DNA of 64,000 nt, from contig NC_082688.1 in the NCBI RefSeq assembly GCF_949987515.2, forward strand, positions 101,659,893-101,723,892, written 5' to 3'. The position numbers and the translations under genes were made by a program. The DNA comes from Delphinus delphis. Taxonomy: Eukaryota; Chordata; Mammalia; Artiodactyla; Delphinidae. Under the pieces are notes generated by a model. It saw only the letters and a program-made list of their open reading frames with translations. It did not search any database and was not told where the DNA came from. Below, one piece after another: positions 1-11,065 of this stretch; position 1 is the stretch's first letter; every line of letters begins with the position of its first letter.

Positions 1-1200
1 CCCAGGAGAACACATGACACACCTCAGGCTATTGCAATGTCACATCGGCCTCTGCCACCACAGGCTCGCCCTGCATTCCAATTATGACTACCATACCCCT
101 TCTTCTCCCCAGCCTGATTGAGCAGGAGAGCCCTAATGAGCTGCTGTTTTAGCCCTGTCCTGTCTGGGTGGGCAACAGACTCCTGAGGGTGGCCTACAGG
201 CAGGGGTGGGGCCAAAAGCAAAGCTGAACCCCAGGAGCCGTGTGAACAAAGAAGAGAGAGGGAAATTTCTCTGTGCAGGATCAGGAGCAGCAGATTAAAT
301 CCCCACAATCAACTTGATAAACTCTGCATCTGAAGAATACCTGAATTTACAATGAATGTTCCCAAAATTGAGGCAATGGACTTTGGATTGGGGTTTGCCT
401 TCTGCATCTAATTTGTTTCTGGTTTTGTTTATCTTACTTTAGTTTTTAGTGCTTATGATCTTTGGTGGATTTGTTTACTGGTTTGGTTGCTCTCTTCCTT
501 TTTTATATTTTTTTTTATTATTATTTTTTTATTTTTAAATTTTGTTTTCCTTTTTCTCTTTTTGTGAGTGTGTATGTGTATGCTTCTTTGTGTGATTCTG
601 TCTGTTCAGGTTTTCTTCTACCATTAGTCTTAGGGTCCTGTCGGTTCATTCTTCATTTGTTTGTTTGTTGGCTTTCTTTTTTTCTTCCATCTTTTCTTCC
701 AAGCTGTGTTGCTTGGCAGGATCTTGTGCTCCAGCTGGGTGTCAGGCCTGAGCCTCTGAGGTGGGAGGTCCAAGTCCAGGACATTGGACCACCATAAACT
801 TCCTGGACCCACGTAATATCAGTTGGTGAGAGCTCTCCCAGAGATCACCATCTCAACACTAAGACCCAGCTCCACCCAACGGCCAGCAAGCTCCAGTGCT
901 GGACGCCCCATGCTAAACAACTAGCAAGACAGGACACAACCCCACCCATTAGCACAGAGGCTGCCTAAAATCATAATAAGTTCACAGACACCCCAAAACA
1001 CACCACCAGACACGGCCCTGCCCACCAGAAGGACAAGATACAGCCCCAACGACCAGAACACAGGCACCACTCCCCTCCACCAGGAAACATACACAGCCAC
1101 TGAACCAACCCTTCCCACCGGGGGCAGACACCAAAAATAACGGGAACTACAAACCTGCAGGCTGCAAAAAGGAGACCCCAAACACAGTAAGTTAAATAAA
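1..1200 (+). promoter_or_regulatory. L1 copy 1 partial 5'UTR
   Basis: Non-coding leader ahead of ORF1. Positions 1-18 match the sequence at 33744-33761 in copy 2, so roughly the first 830 bases of the leader lie outside the window. Positions 190-1200 match 61580-62730 of copy 3. A T-rich stretch at 480-690 is shared with copy 3. The transcription start is not in the window. Confidence 0.85.
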
Positions 1201-2093
1201 ATGAAAGACAAAGAAATATGCAACACATGAAGGGGCAAGGTAAAAATCCACCAGACCAAACTAATGAGGAGGAAATAGGCAATCTACCTGAAAAAGAATT
1301 CAGAGTAATAATAGTAAAGATGATCCAAAAACTTAGAAATAGAATTGAGAAAATACAAGAAACGTTTTAACAAAGACCTAGAAGAACTAAAGAGCAAACA
1401 AACAATGAAGAACACCACAATAAACAAAATTTAAAATACTCTAGAAGGGATCAATGGCAGAATAACTGAGGCAGAAGAACAGGTAAGTGACCTGGAAGAT
1501 AAAAGAGCGAAAATAACTGCTGCAGAGCAGAATAAAGAAAAAAGAATAAAAACAAATGAAGACAGTCTCAGAGACCTCTGGGACAAAATTAAATGCACCA
1601 ACATTCGAATTATAGAGGTCCCAGAAGAAGAAGAGAAGAAGAAAGGGTCTGAGAAAATATTTGAAGAGATTATAGTTGAAAACTTCCTTAACATGGGAAA
1701 GGAAATAGTCAATCAAGTCCAGGAAGTGCAGAGAGTCCCATACAGGATAAATCCAAGGAGAAACATACCAAGACACATATTAATCAAACTATCAAAAATT
1801 AAATTCAAAGAAAAAATATTAAAAGCAGAAAGGGAAAAACAACAAAGAACATACAAGGGAATCCCCATAAGGTTAAGAGCTTATCTTTCAGCAGAAACTC
1901 TGCAAGCCAGAAGGCAGTGGCAGGGCATACTTAAACTGATGAAAGGGAAAACCCTACAACCAAGATTACTCTAACCAGCAAGGATCTCATTCAGACTCGA
2001 CGGAGAAATTAAAATATTTACAGAAAGCAAAAGTTAAGAGACATCATCACCACCGAAACAGCTTTACAACAAAAGCTAAAGGAACTTCTCTAG
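1201..2093 (+). pseudogene. L1 ORF1 (RNA-binding chaperone) remnant, copy 1
   Basis: ORF1 encodes the trimeric RNA-binding protein that coats L1 RNA: a coiled coil, then an RRM and a C-terminal domain. The start ATG at 1201 is followed by a one-base loss relative to copy 3, and an extra T near 1367 shifts the frame again. A TAA at 1432-1434 ends the coiled-coil part. From 1435 the same frame stays open to a TAA at 1972-1974, covering the region with residues VNQVQEVQR and IPIRLRAYLSAETLQARR. The natural end is the TAG at 2091-2093. The 1432 stop is shared with copy 3. Confidence 0.9.
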
Positions 2094-2151
2094 GTAGGAA
2101 CCACAAGAGAAGGAAAAGACCTACAATAACAAACCGAAAATAATTAAGAAA

Positions 2152-5100
2152 ATGGCAATAGGAACATACATATCAATAATTACCTTAAATGTAAATGGAT
2201 TAAATGCTCCAACCAAAAGACACAGACTGGCTGAATGGATACAAAAACAAGACCCATATATATGCTGTATACAAGAAACCCACTTCAGATCTAGGGACAC
2301 ATACAGACTGAAAGTGAGGGGATGGAAAAAGATATTCCATGCAAATGGAAATCAACAGAAAGCTGGAGTAGCAATACTCATATCAGACAAAATAGATAAA
2401 ACAAAGACTATTACAAGAGACAAAGAAGGACACTACCTACCAACGGATCAATCCAAGAAGAAGATATAACAATTGTAAATATTTATGCACCCAAAATAGG
2501 AGCACCTCAATACATAAGGCAAATGTTAACAGCCAAAAACAACAGATTACACTTTCTTCTCAAGTGCTCATGGAACATTCTCCGGGATAGATCATATCTT
2601 GGGTCACAAATCAAGCCTCAGTAAATTTAAGAAAATTGAAATCGTAACAAGTATCTTTTCCGACCACAATGCTATGAGACTAGATATCAATTACAGGAAA
2701 AAAACTGTAAAAAATGCAAACACATGGAGGCTAAACAATACACTACTATATAACCAAGAGATCACTGAAGAAATGAAAGAGGAAATCAAAAAACACGTAG
2801 AAACAAATGACAATGAAAACACAATGACCAAAACCCTGTGCGATGCAGCAAAAGCAGTTCTATAAGGGAAGATTATAGCAAGAAAAATCTCAAATAAACA
2901 ACCCAACCTTACACCTAAAGCAATTGGAGAAAGAAGAAGAACAACAACAAAAAAAAACACCAAAGTTAGCAGAAGGAAAGAAATAATAAAGATCAGATCA
3001 GAAATAAATGAAAAAGAAATGAAGGAAACGATAGCAAAGATCAATAAAACTAAAAGCTGGGTCTTTGAGAAGATAAAATTGATAAACCATTAGCCAGACT
3101 CATCAAGAAAAAAAGGAAGGAGACTCAAATCCACAGAATTAGAAATGAAAAAGGAGAAGTAACAACTGACACTGCAGAAATACAAAGGATCATGAGAGAT
3201 TACTACAAGCAACTGTATGCCTATAAAATCGACAACCTGGGAGAAATTGAAAAATTCTTAGAAAACCACAACCTTGCAAGACTGAACCAGGAAGAAATAG
3301 AAAATATGAACAAACCAATCACAAGCACTGAAATTGAAACCATGATTAAAAATCTTCCAACATACAAAAGCCCAGGACCAGATGGCTTCACAGGCGAATT
3401 ATATCAAACATTTAGAGAAGACTAACACCTATCCTTCTCAAACTCTTCCAAAATACAGAGGGAGGAACACTCCCAAACTCATTCTACGAGGCCACCATCA
3501 CCCTGATACAAAAACCAGACACAAAAGAAGAAAACTACAGGCCAATATCACTGATGAACATAGATGCAAAATTCCTCAACAAGACACTAGCAAACAAATC
3601 CAGCAGCACATTAAAAGGATCATACACCATGATAAAGTGGGGTTTATTGCAGGAATGAAAGGATTCTTCACTATATGCAAAACAATCAATGTGATACACC
3701 ATATTAACAAATTGAAGGAGAAAAACCATATGATCATCTCAATAGATGCAGAAAAAACTTTCAACAAAATTCAACACCCATTTATGATAAAAAGTCTCCT
3801 GAAAGTCGGCAAAGCGGGAACATACCTCAACATAATAAAGGCTATTTATGACAAACACACATCCAACATCATTCTCAATGGTCAAAAACTGAAACCATTT
3901 CCTCTAAGATCAGGAACAAGACAAGCTCGCCCACTCTCACCACTATTATTCAACATACTTTTGTAAGTTTTACCCATGAAACCAAAGAAGAAAAAGAAAT
4001 AAAAGGAATCCAGATCAGAAAAGATGTAAAACTGTCACTGTTTGCAGATGACATGATACTACACATAGAGAATCCTAAAGATGGTATCAGAAAACTACTA
4101 GAGCTAATCAATGCATTTGGTAAAGTAGCAGGAGACAAAATTAATGCACAGAAATCGCTAGCATTCCTATACACTAATGACAAAAAATCTGAAAGATAAA
4201 TTAAGGAAACACACCCATTTACCAGTGCAACAAAAAGAATAAAATACCTAGGAATAAACCTTCCTAAGGAGACAAAAGACCTGTATGCAGAAAACTGTAA
4301 GACCCTGATGAAAGAAATTAAAGATGATACAAACAGATGGAGAGATATACCATGTTCTTGGATTGGAAGAATCAACATTGTGAAAATGACTCTACTATCC
4401 AAAGCAATCTACAGATTCAATGCAATCCCTATCAAACTACCACTGGCATTTTTCACATAACTAGAACAAAACATTTCACAATTTGTATGGAAACACAAAA
4501 GACCCCGAATAGCCAAAGCAATCTTCAGAATGAAAAACAGAGCTGGAGGAATCAGGCTCCCTGGCTTCAGACTATACTACAAACCTACAATAATCAAGAC
4601 AGTTTGGTACTGGCACAAAAACAAAAATATAGATCAATGGAACAGGATAGAAAGCCCAGAGATAAACCCACACACATATGGTCACCTTATCTTTGATAAA
4701 GGAGGCAAGAATATACAATGGAGAAAAGACAGCCTGTTCAATAAGTGGTGCTGGGAAAACTGGACAGCTACATGTAAAAGAATGAAATTAAAACACTTCC
4801 TAACACCATACACAAAAATAAACTCAAAATGGATTAAGGACCTAAATGTAAGGCCAAACACTATAAAACTCTTAGAAGAAAATATAGGCAGAACACTATG
4901 ACACAAATTACAGCAAGATCCTTTTTGACCCACCTCCTACAGTAAGGGAAATAAAAACAAAAAGAAACAAATGGGACCTAATGAAACTTAAAAGCTTTTG
5001 CACAGCAAAGGAAACCATAAAGCAGACGAAAAGACAACCCTCAGAATGGGAGAAAATAGTTGCAAATGAAGCAACTGACAAAGGATTAATCTCCAAAATA

Positions 5101-5763
5101 TACAAGCAGCTCATGCAGCTCAATATCAAAAAAAAACAAACAACCCTATCCAAAAATGGGTGGAAGACCTTAATAGGCATTTCTCCAAAGAAGACATACA
5201 GATGGTCAACAAATACATGAAAAGATGCTCAACATGACTAACCATTAGAGAAATGCAAATCAAAACTACAATGAGGTATCACCTCACACCAGTCAGAATG
5301 ATCATCATCAAAAAATCTACAAACAATAAATACTGGAGAGTGTGTGGTGAAAAGGGAACCCTCCTACACTGTTGGTGGGAATGTAAATTGATACAGCCAC
5401 TATGGAGAACAGTATGGAGGTTCCTTAAAGAACTAAAAATAGAACTACCATATGACCCAGCAATCCCACTACTGGGCATATACCCTGAGAAAACCATAAT
5501 TCAAAAAGAGACAACGTGCCCCAATGTTCACTGCAGCACTATTTACAATAGACAGGACATGGAAGCAACCAAAGTGTCCATCGACAGATGAATGGATAAA
5601 GAAGATGTGGCACGTATATACAATGGAATATTACCCCACCATAAAAAAAAAACAAAATTGAGTTATTTATAACGAGGTGGATAGATCTAGAGTCTGTCAT
5701 ACAGAATGAAGTAAGTTAGACATAGACAAATACCATATGCTAACATGTATATGTGGACTCTAA
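2152..5763 (+). pseudogene. L1 ORF2 (endonuclease-reverse transcriptase) remnant, copy 1
   Basis: ORF2 nicks target DNA and reverse-transcribes L1 RNA. The ATG at 2152 opens an endonuclease frame with TLNVNGLNAPTKRH and CCIQETH (catalytic Glu), ending early at TAA 2467-2469 after a frameshift. About 120 bases are missing near 2535, removing the segment that normally holds the GDFN motif. The SDHNAMRLDINYR segment is at about 2658-2700. The RT FADD motif is at 4041-4052 within 'LSLFADDM'. The Cys-rich C-terminal region ([12 protein letters not shown]) is near 5345. Multiple frameshifts and stops make it non-functional. The natural stop is about 5761-5763. Confidence 0.92.
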
Positions 5764-6120
5764 AAAAAATATGGATCTGATGAACCTAGGGGCAGGACAC
5801 AAATAAAGATGCAGACGTAGAGAATGGACTTGAGGACACGGGGAGGGGGAAGGGTAAGTTGGGATGAAGTGAGAGAGTAGCACTGATATACATACACTAC
5901 CAAATGTAAAATAGATAGCTGGTGGGAAGCAGCCACATAGCACAGGGAGATCAGCTTGGTGCTTTGTGACCACCTAGAGGGGTGGGATAAGGAGGGTGGG
6001 AATGAGGCACAAGAGGGAGAAGATATGGATATACATTATACATATAGCTGATTCACTGTGTTAAACAGCAGAATCTAACACAACATTGTAAAGCAATTAT
6101 ACCCCACTTAAGATGTTTTA
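5764..6120 (+). other. L1 copy 1 3'UTR and A-rich end
   Basis: Non-coding tail matching the tails at 28210-28588 and 36890-37267. It contains a G-rich tract at about 5838-5862 that could form a quadruplex, and ends in A-rich sequence near 6118. Confidence 0.88.
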
Positions 6121-6284
6121 AAAAATGAAACTGCTTTGTCAAAATATAGGACCATTTTAAGGTTCCTGAAATCTATTACTAAAGAGTCTTGTAAAAAAGG
6201 GTCTGCAGTGTAAAAGACTTTCTCTAAACTAATGACAGCAATGAGGATTATCGTTTATTGCCTTTGTCAATTTGGGATTTTCTT

Positions 6285-6893
6285 TCTAGTTTAATTGAGA
6301 TATAATTGACATATAGCACTGTACAAGTTTAAGGTGTACAGCATAATGATTTGACTTACATACATGAAATGATGACCGCAACAAATTTAGTGAACCTCTA
6401 TCATCTTGTATAGATACAAAATTTTTTAAAAAGAAAAAAAAGTATTTTTCCTTGTGATGAGAATTCTTAGAATTTACTCTCTTAAAATTTTTATGTATAA
6501 CATAAAACTGTGTTAATTATACTAATCATGTTGTACATTACATCCTCAGTACTTAACTTCCCATTATCACTTGAAGTTTGTACATTTTGATCACCCTCCT
6601 TCACTCCTCCCCCACCCCACCCTCCAACACTACCCTTCACCCTTTACGTCCCCCCTTCATCTTTAATGTTTTTTACATCATGTGTTATATTTTTTGTTTT
6701 GTGTATCCCTTAAGTACTTATTATGGATATAGATGATTTTACTAATTTTGTCAGTTAACCTTCCTACAAGCTTTATAAGTAGCTTACCTACTACCTTTAC
6801 TGTGTTTTTGTTTTTACCAATGAGATTCTTCCTTTCATAATTTTCATATTTCTAGTTGTGGTATTTTTCTTTTCCATTTAGAGAAGTGCCTTT
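6285..6893 (-). mobile_element. Ancient L1M/HAL1-type fragment, antisense, part 1
   Basis: About 6285-6620 reads as the antisense of an old L1M 3' region ('aattgagatataattgacat' at 6293). About 6690-6893 looks like the antisense end of an ORF1-type region and continues after the SINE at 7139. ORF1 sequence joined so closely to a 3' region would fit HAL1 ('half-L1', lacking ORF2), but two separate fragments are also possible. Divergence is high and no reading frame remains. Confidence 0.6.
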
Positions 6894-7138
6894 AACATTT
6901 CTTGTAAAGCTTGGGACTTCCCTGATGGTCCAATGGTTAAGACTCCACCTTCTAATGCAGGGGGTGCAGGTTCAACCCCTGGTCGGGGAGCTAGGATTCC
7001 ACATGGCTCGCAGCCAAGGAACCAAGGCATAAAACAGAAGCAATATTTTAACAAATTCAATAAAGACTTTAAAAATGGTCCACAACAAAATGTATATAGA
7101 AAAAAATCACTTTAAGAAAAAACATTTCTTGTAAAGCT
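6894..7138 (+). repeat. CHR-1 type SINE with 18-bp target-site duplication
   Basis: tRNA-derived SINE at 6912-7120 flanked by the exact duplication 'aacatttcttgtaaagct' (6894-6911 and 7121-7138). The head carries 'gggacttccctgatggtcc' and a B-box-like 'ggttcaacccc'. The 3' part ('aacagaagcaatattttaac') is shared with the minus-strand SINE at 45987-46215, defining a subtype with its own tail. It splits an older L1/HAL1-like fragment. Confidence 0.9.
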
Positions 7139-7252
7139 CATTTAGTGGTGCTGACCTATTTTAGCTTTTGCTTGTCTAAAACTCTATCTCTCCTTCAAAT
7201 GTGGATGATAGCCTTGTCAAGTATTCTTGGTTGCAGGTTTTTTCCTTGTGCC
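7139..7252 (-). mobile_element. Ancient L1/HAL1-type ORF1 antisense fragment, part 2
   Basis: Continuation of the element interrupted at 6894. The text 'tttagcttttgcttgtct' and 'tattcttggttgcaggtttt' is the antisense of the C-terminal ORF1 region of old L1-type elements. Confidence 0.6.
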
Positions 7253-7257
7253 AAGAA

Positions 7258-7335
7258 AGCAAAAGTGAGATAGTGAGAGAGACGCAGAAAGAAACTGAGA
7301 CACACAAAGAGATAGAAACGGAGAGAAAGAAAAAT
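7258..7335 (+). repeat. Purine-rich GA low-complexity tract
   Basis: Degenerate GAGA/GAAA sequence with very few pyrimidines on the plus strand. The 62-codon open frame across it follows from this composition. Confidence 0.7.
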
Positions 7336-8229
7336 AACCAGAAAATCAGCTATATTACAAGCTTCAGAAGCAGCATGTTGACAAATTGAGGAGATCAGAA
7401 AGAGATATTTGAGGAATTCGTTTCAGGATGAACACCTAGTTGCAGAAATCACCAAGTTCAGGGAGGGGCTAATTTCCAGCAAGTTGGTGGGGGCTCATGC
7501 TGGAAAAAAACAGTACAAAAAGAAGTATAACCTATTTTGTGGCCACAGAGTGGTAACACAGGGGACTTACAGGTTACAGTAAGAAATTTTATCCTAGTCC
7601 CAGCTTAATTATTCAGGAAGCCACAAATGCCACTAAGATCATAAGATGCTCTCAGAAGAATGAAACTATCATTTCTGTACTCCATGGCTCAATTAGGGAA
7701 ACCATTAAGCCAGGTAAAAGCAGATTCTCATCAATAATGAGGCTGCCAGAGAGACCTCAAGCATCCCTATTTTCCTGGACCCACATAAATCTGAAGACAC
7801 GCACACAACATGGGGTTACCCCAGACTCTCTGCTTCCCACTGAAGGACAGGTTGAAATTCTGCTCAAATAATAATCTGAATTAGAGGACAAGTCTTAAAA
7901 ACTAGAGAAATGAGGAATTACTGGGCTTTTAGAAATTATGTCATCTAATGACTTGTTTTTCAGTTGAAGAAACTGAATACATTTTTTTCAAAGAATTAAA
8001 GACTTCTTAATTAAAAATTAAACAGAATTTAACTATTTAAAAATTAAAGAAATGTAATTAATTAAAAATTAAAGAGAATTAAAATGTTTTTCCTAAATAC
8101 TGACAGCTAAAAGTAAGAAGCAATAAGTAGTAATTATAATTTCTAGATTATATTATTATTAGACCTTTTTTTTAAAAAGGATATGTAATCCTGTGTCACC
8201 AAGTGAACAAAAATCAGTTGGTTCCCACA
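7336..8229. other. No recognised gene or repeat
   Basis: I recognise nothing in this stretch except A/T-rich sequence at about 7995-8090, where the motif 'attaaaaattaaa' recurs three times with small changes. Confidence 0.5.
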
Positions 8230-9530
8230 TCTGCTATCTCTTTTGGAGTAACTGATTATGTTTTGTAATTTTGTTTAATCTCGTTTGTCGGATGTTTTAG
8301 CCATAACATTTTGTATTATTATTTAGCGATTGCTCTAAGGCTTACAACATGTATCTTTAACTGAAACACATTCTTTCATGAATTAATACTATACCATCTC
8401 ATGTATAATGCTATAACCTTTAGATATGACTCCCATCCCAACTCTGCACCATTATTATCATACATTTTACTTCTCCACGTGTTAGAAACCCCACAATACA
8501 TTTTAATTATTTGTTTGCTCTGAATAATCAAGTATCTTTTAAATAAATTAACAAATTTAAAAATTCTTTTCTATTTGCCCACATGTTTGCCGTTTTGATT
8601 GCTCTTCATTCCTTCATGTAAGCCCAAATATCTTCTAATATACTTTTCCTTTATCCTGAAGAGCTCCTGTTAACATTTCTTATAGTATAAGCCTAAAGTA
8701 ATAAATTCTCTCAGCTTTTGATCTGAAAGTGTCTTTATTTTGTCTTCATTTTTGAAAAAAATATTTGATGAATATAGAACTCAAGGTTGACAGTTTTTGT
8801 TCCTCTTTCAATCACTTTGAAAATATTAGTCCATGGCTATCAGGCTTACATTGTTTCTGATAAGAAGTAATGATAATTTTTACCATTGTTCCCATAAAAT
8901 AAATACGTCTTTTAAGATTTTCTCTTTATACTTGGTTTTTAGGTGTTTTACTCTAGTGTACCTTCTTGTGGCCTTTTTTGTATTTATGCTGCTTAGGGTT
9001 GTATTTTTTCATTAAATTTGGAAGTTGTTAAGTCATAATTTTCTATTTTTTCTGAATTATTATAAGCTTCTCTCTTTCTGAGTTAAAATTATGCACATGT
9101 TATACCACTTGATGTTGTCTCACTTGATGTTGGTTCAGTTTAATTTTTAGTATTTTTTTCCCTGTGCTTCAGATTCAATTGTCTATCTTCAAGATCACTG
9201 AAAGTTTCTTCAGCAGCTGAAACATCTCATAAGCCCATCGGCAAAATTTTCATTTCAGATATTGTATTTTTCAATCCTAAAATCCCTATCTGGTTCTTTT
9301 TTATAGCTTTGGTTTCTTACTGAGATTCCCCATCTTTTCTGTCATTTCCTGTAAATCCTTGAACATAATTATAATAGCTGTTTAGAAGATTTTGTCTACT
9401 AATTCCAACCTCTTTCATCTCTAGGTTTGTTTCTATCGATCTATTTTTCTTTACTGTGGGTGACATATTTCCACTTCTTAAGTACAGATGAAACAAATTA
9501 AAAGCAAATAAAATGATAGCTGTAAACCTA
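8230..9530 (-). mobile_element. Ancient HAL1/L1M-type LINE fragment, antisense
   Basis: Reads as the reverse complement of an ORF1-bearing old LINE. Phrases such as 'attctctcagcttttgatc' (about 8704) and 'aagattttctctttatactt' (about 8914) match my knowledge of antisense HAL1/L1M ORF1. There is no intact frame. The exact subfamily cannot be set without a repeat library. Confidence 0.6.
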
Positions 9531-9539
9531 ACCACATCA

Positions 9540-10734
9540 ATAATTACATTAAGAATAAGCAGATTAGAGGTTCCACTTCAATTTAGAATGTAAGAAACTG
9601 AAATCCACTTCAACTTAGAATATAGGGTATTAGAATGTTGCTCCTTAACAATAAAAAAATTAGACAATCCACAAAAATCATATCCTTTATTGAGCCCATC
9701 AGAGAACTAAGGTCTCATTGCAACTTTTGAATTCCAAAGGGTTAGAAGACCCTTTAAGAAACATCAAATCACTGAACTGTTTCACCTTTTTGCAGAGTAC
9801 AAAAACAAGAGGCATCTACCACAAAGAAGGGTAAGAAGAAAACAGCTGAAAGTTTAACAAGTTCTTAAAGGCAAATGTAGACTAGAATGATGATTATAAT
9901 CCCTAAGAGCCTCCTATACAAGGGGTTCATGGTTACTAGCCAGCTCTTTTCCGTGGGCTTTACTAGGTACTCACAGGAAAGATGAGGACAATGTGGGACC
10001 TCATAGAGCCCTCTTAGAGGTGCACATTCACAAAACCTCATCCATTTTCTGGATCCTTCTCTCATGCAAAACACTTGAGCCAGTGGGGGAGCAACAGGAA
10101 AGCCTCCTGCCATTGGAGGAGGGGCATAAAACCTCATGGACCCAAGGTGCTCCCCTAATACAAAGTTGAGGTTTGTTATCATTGGTGAAAGGAAAAAAAT
10201 CAAATAAAAGTGTTATTCCCAAGACTTCCCACTAAAACATGCAGACGCTGGCTGCCAAAATTGCAGGCGGTGGGGGGGGGGGGGGGGGGCGACAGGAATT
10301 AGAAAAAAGTCCCAACCTTAAAGTTTAGGCACATGGTAGCTGCCTGAGAAAGAGGACAGACCAGAAGATCTAAGGAAAGTTCCACTGTGCTACAATGGAG
10401 CTCATACTAAGTAGCAAGCAACTTCAGCCTACTTCAGGGTGAGGGGTAAGAGCATGGAGAGAGACACACTCTACAACATAGGCTTTCTAGATCTGCTAAA
10501 ATCTGAGGGTGAAATGGAAATACTGAGGAAAACACTCTATCATTCAAGATCCACACAAGACAGGTGGCCTACAATTTGGAGAAATTTGACATCTGTGATC
10601 TACTGAAGGTACTATACTAACAACAAAACCCAAATGAAGGTCAGCTGCAGACTACATTGACTCAACCACCCACAACAAAGGCCTGGCAAAAGGAAATGCA
10701 TGCCTATTTTGGAGTGTAATTACTATTTACCTCA
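9540..10734. other. No clearly recognised feature, with an 18-base poly-G run
   Basis: No gene found. It may contain the diverged 5' region of the old plus-strand L1 that becomes recognisable at 10735, but I cannot support that base by base. The G run is listed separately. Confidence 0.45.
10272..10289 (+). repeat. (G)18 homopolymer
   Basis: Eighteen consecutive G bases. This is unusually long for vertebrate DNA and prone to length error both in the genome and in sequencing. Confidence 0.85.
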
Positions 10735-11065
10735 GCCTCTACTGTTCTTTTATATATAATATCTAACATTCAATCAAAAAGTATAGGACACACCCAAAAA
10801 AAATCAATATATTGTACAGCATTTATATATGTATATAAATATATTTACATATATATGTATATATACATATATATATGACCCATTGTTAAGAGATAAAGAA
10901 TGTCAACAGAAACACATGCAACCAGATGTTAGAATTATCATACATGGTCTTTAAAATAACAATGAATAATGTGCTAAAGTGTCTAGACAAATAGGTATAA
11001 ATATTCAAAACTACATGAGGAACTACAAAAAAAGTCAAAAACTATTAACAGAGTGAAACATAAAT
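10735..11065 (+). mobile_element. Ancient L1M/HAL1-type 5' region fragment
   Basis: The segment with 'atctaacattcaatcaaaaa' followed by sequence near 10925 ('ccagatgttagaattatcat') resembles the start of ORF1 in old L1M/HAL1 elements. An AT-dinucleotide patch lies at about 10822-10877. Confidence 0.55.

Larger units (their letters stand above)
1..6120 (+). mobile_element. Long L1 retrotransposon, copy 1 (5' end outside window)
   Basis: A non-LTR retrotransposon in its usual order: 5'UTR, ORF1, a short spacer, ORF2, 3'UTR and an A-rich end. It aligns by eye with the two other long L1 copies at 32912 and 61436. Because the element begins before base 1, the upstream target-site duplication cannot be seen. 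Both reading frames carry stops, frameshifts and deletions, so it is not expected to be active. It belongs to a cetartiodactyl L1 lineage that is young relative to the L1M fragments nearby. Confidence 0.95.
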
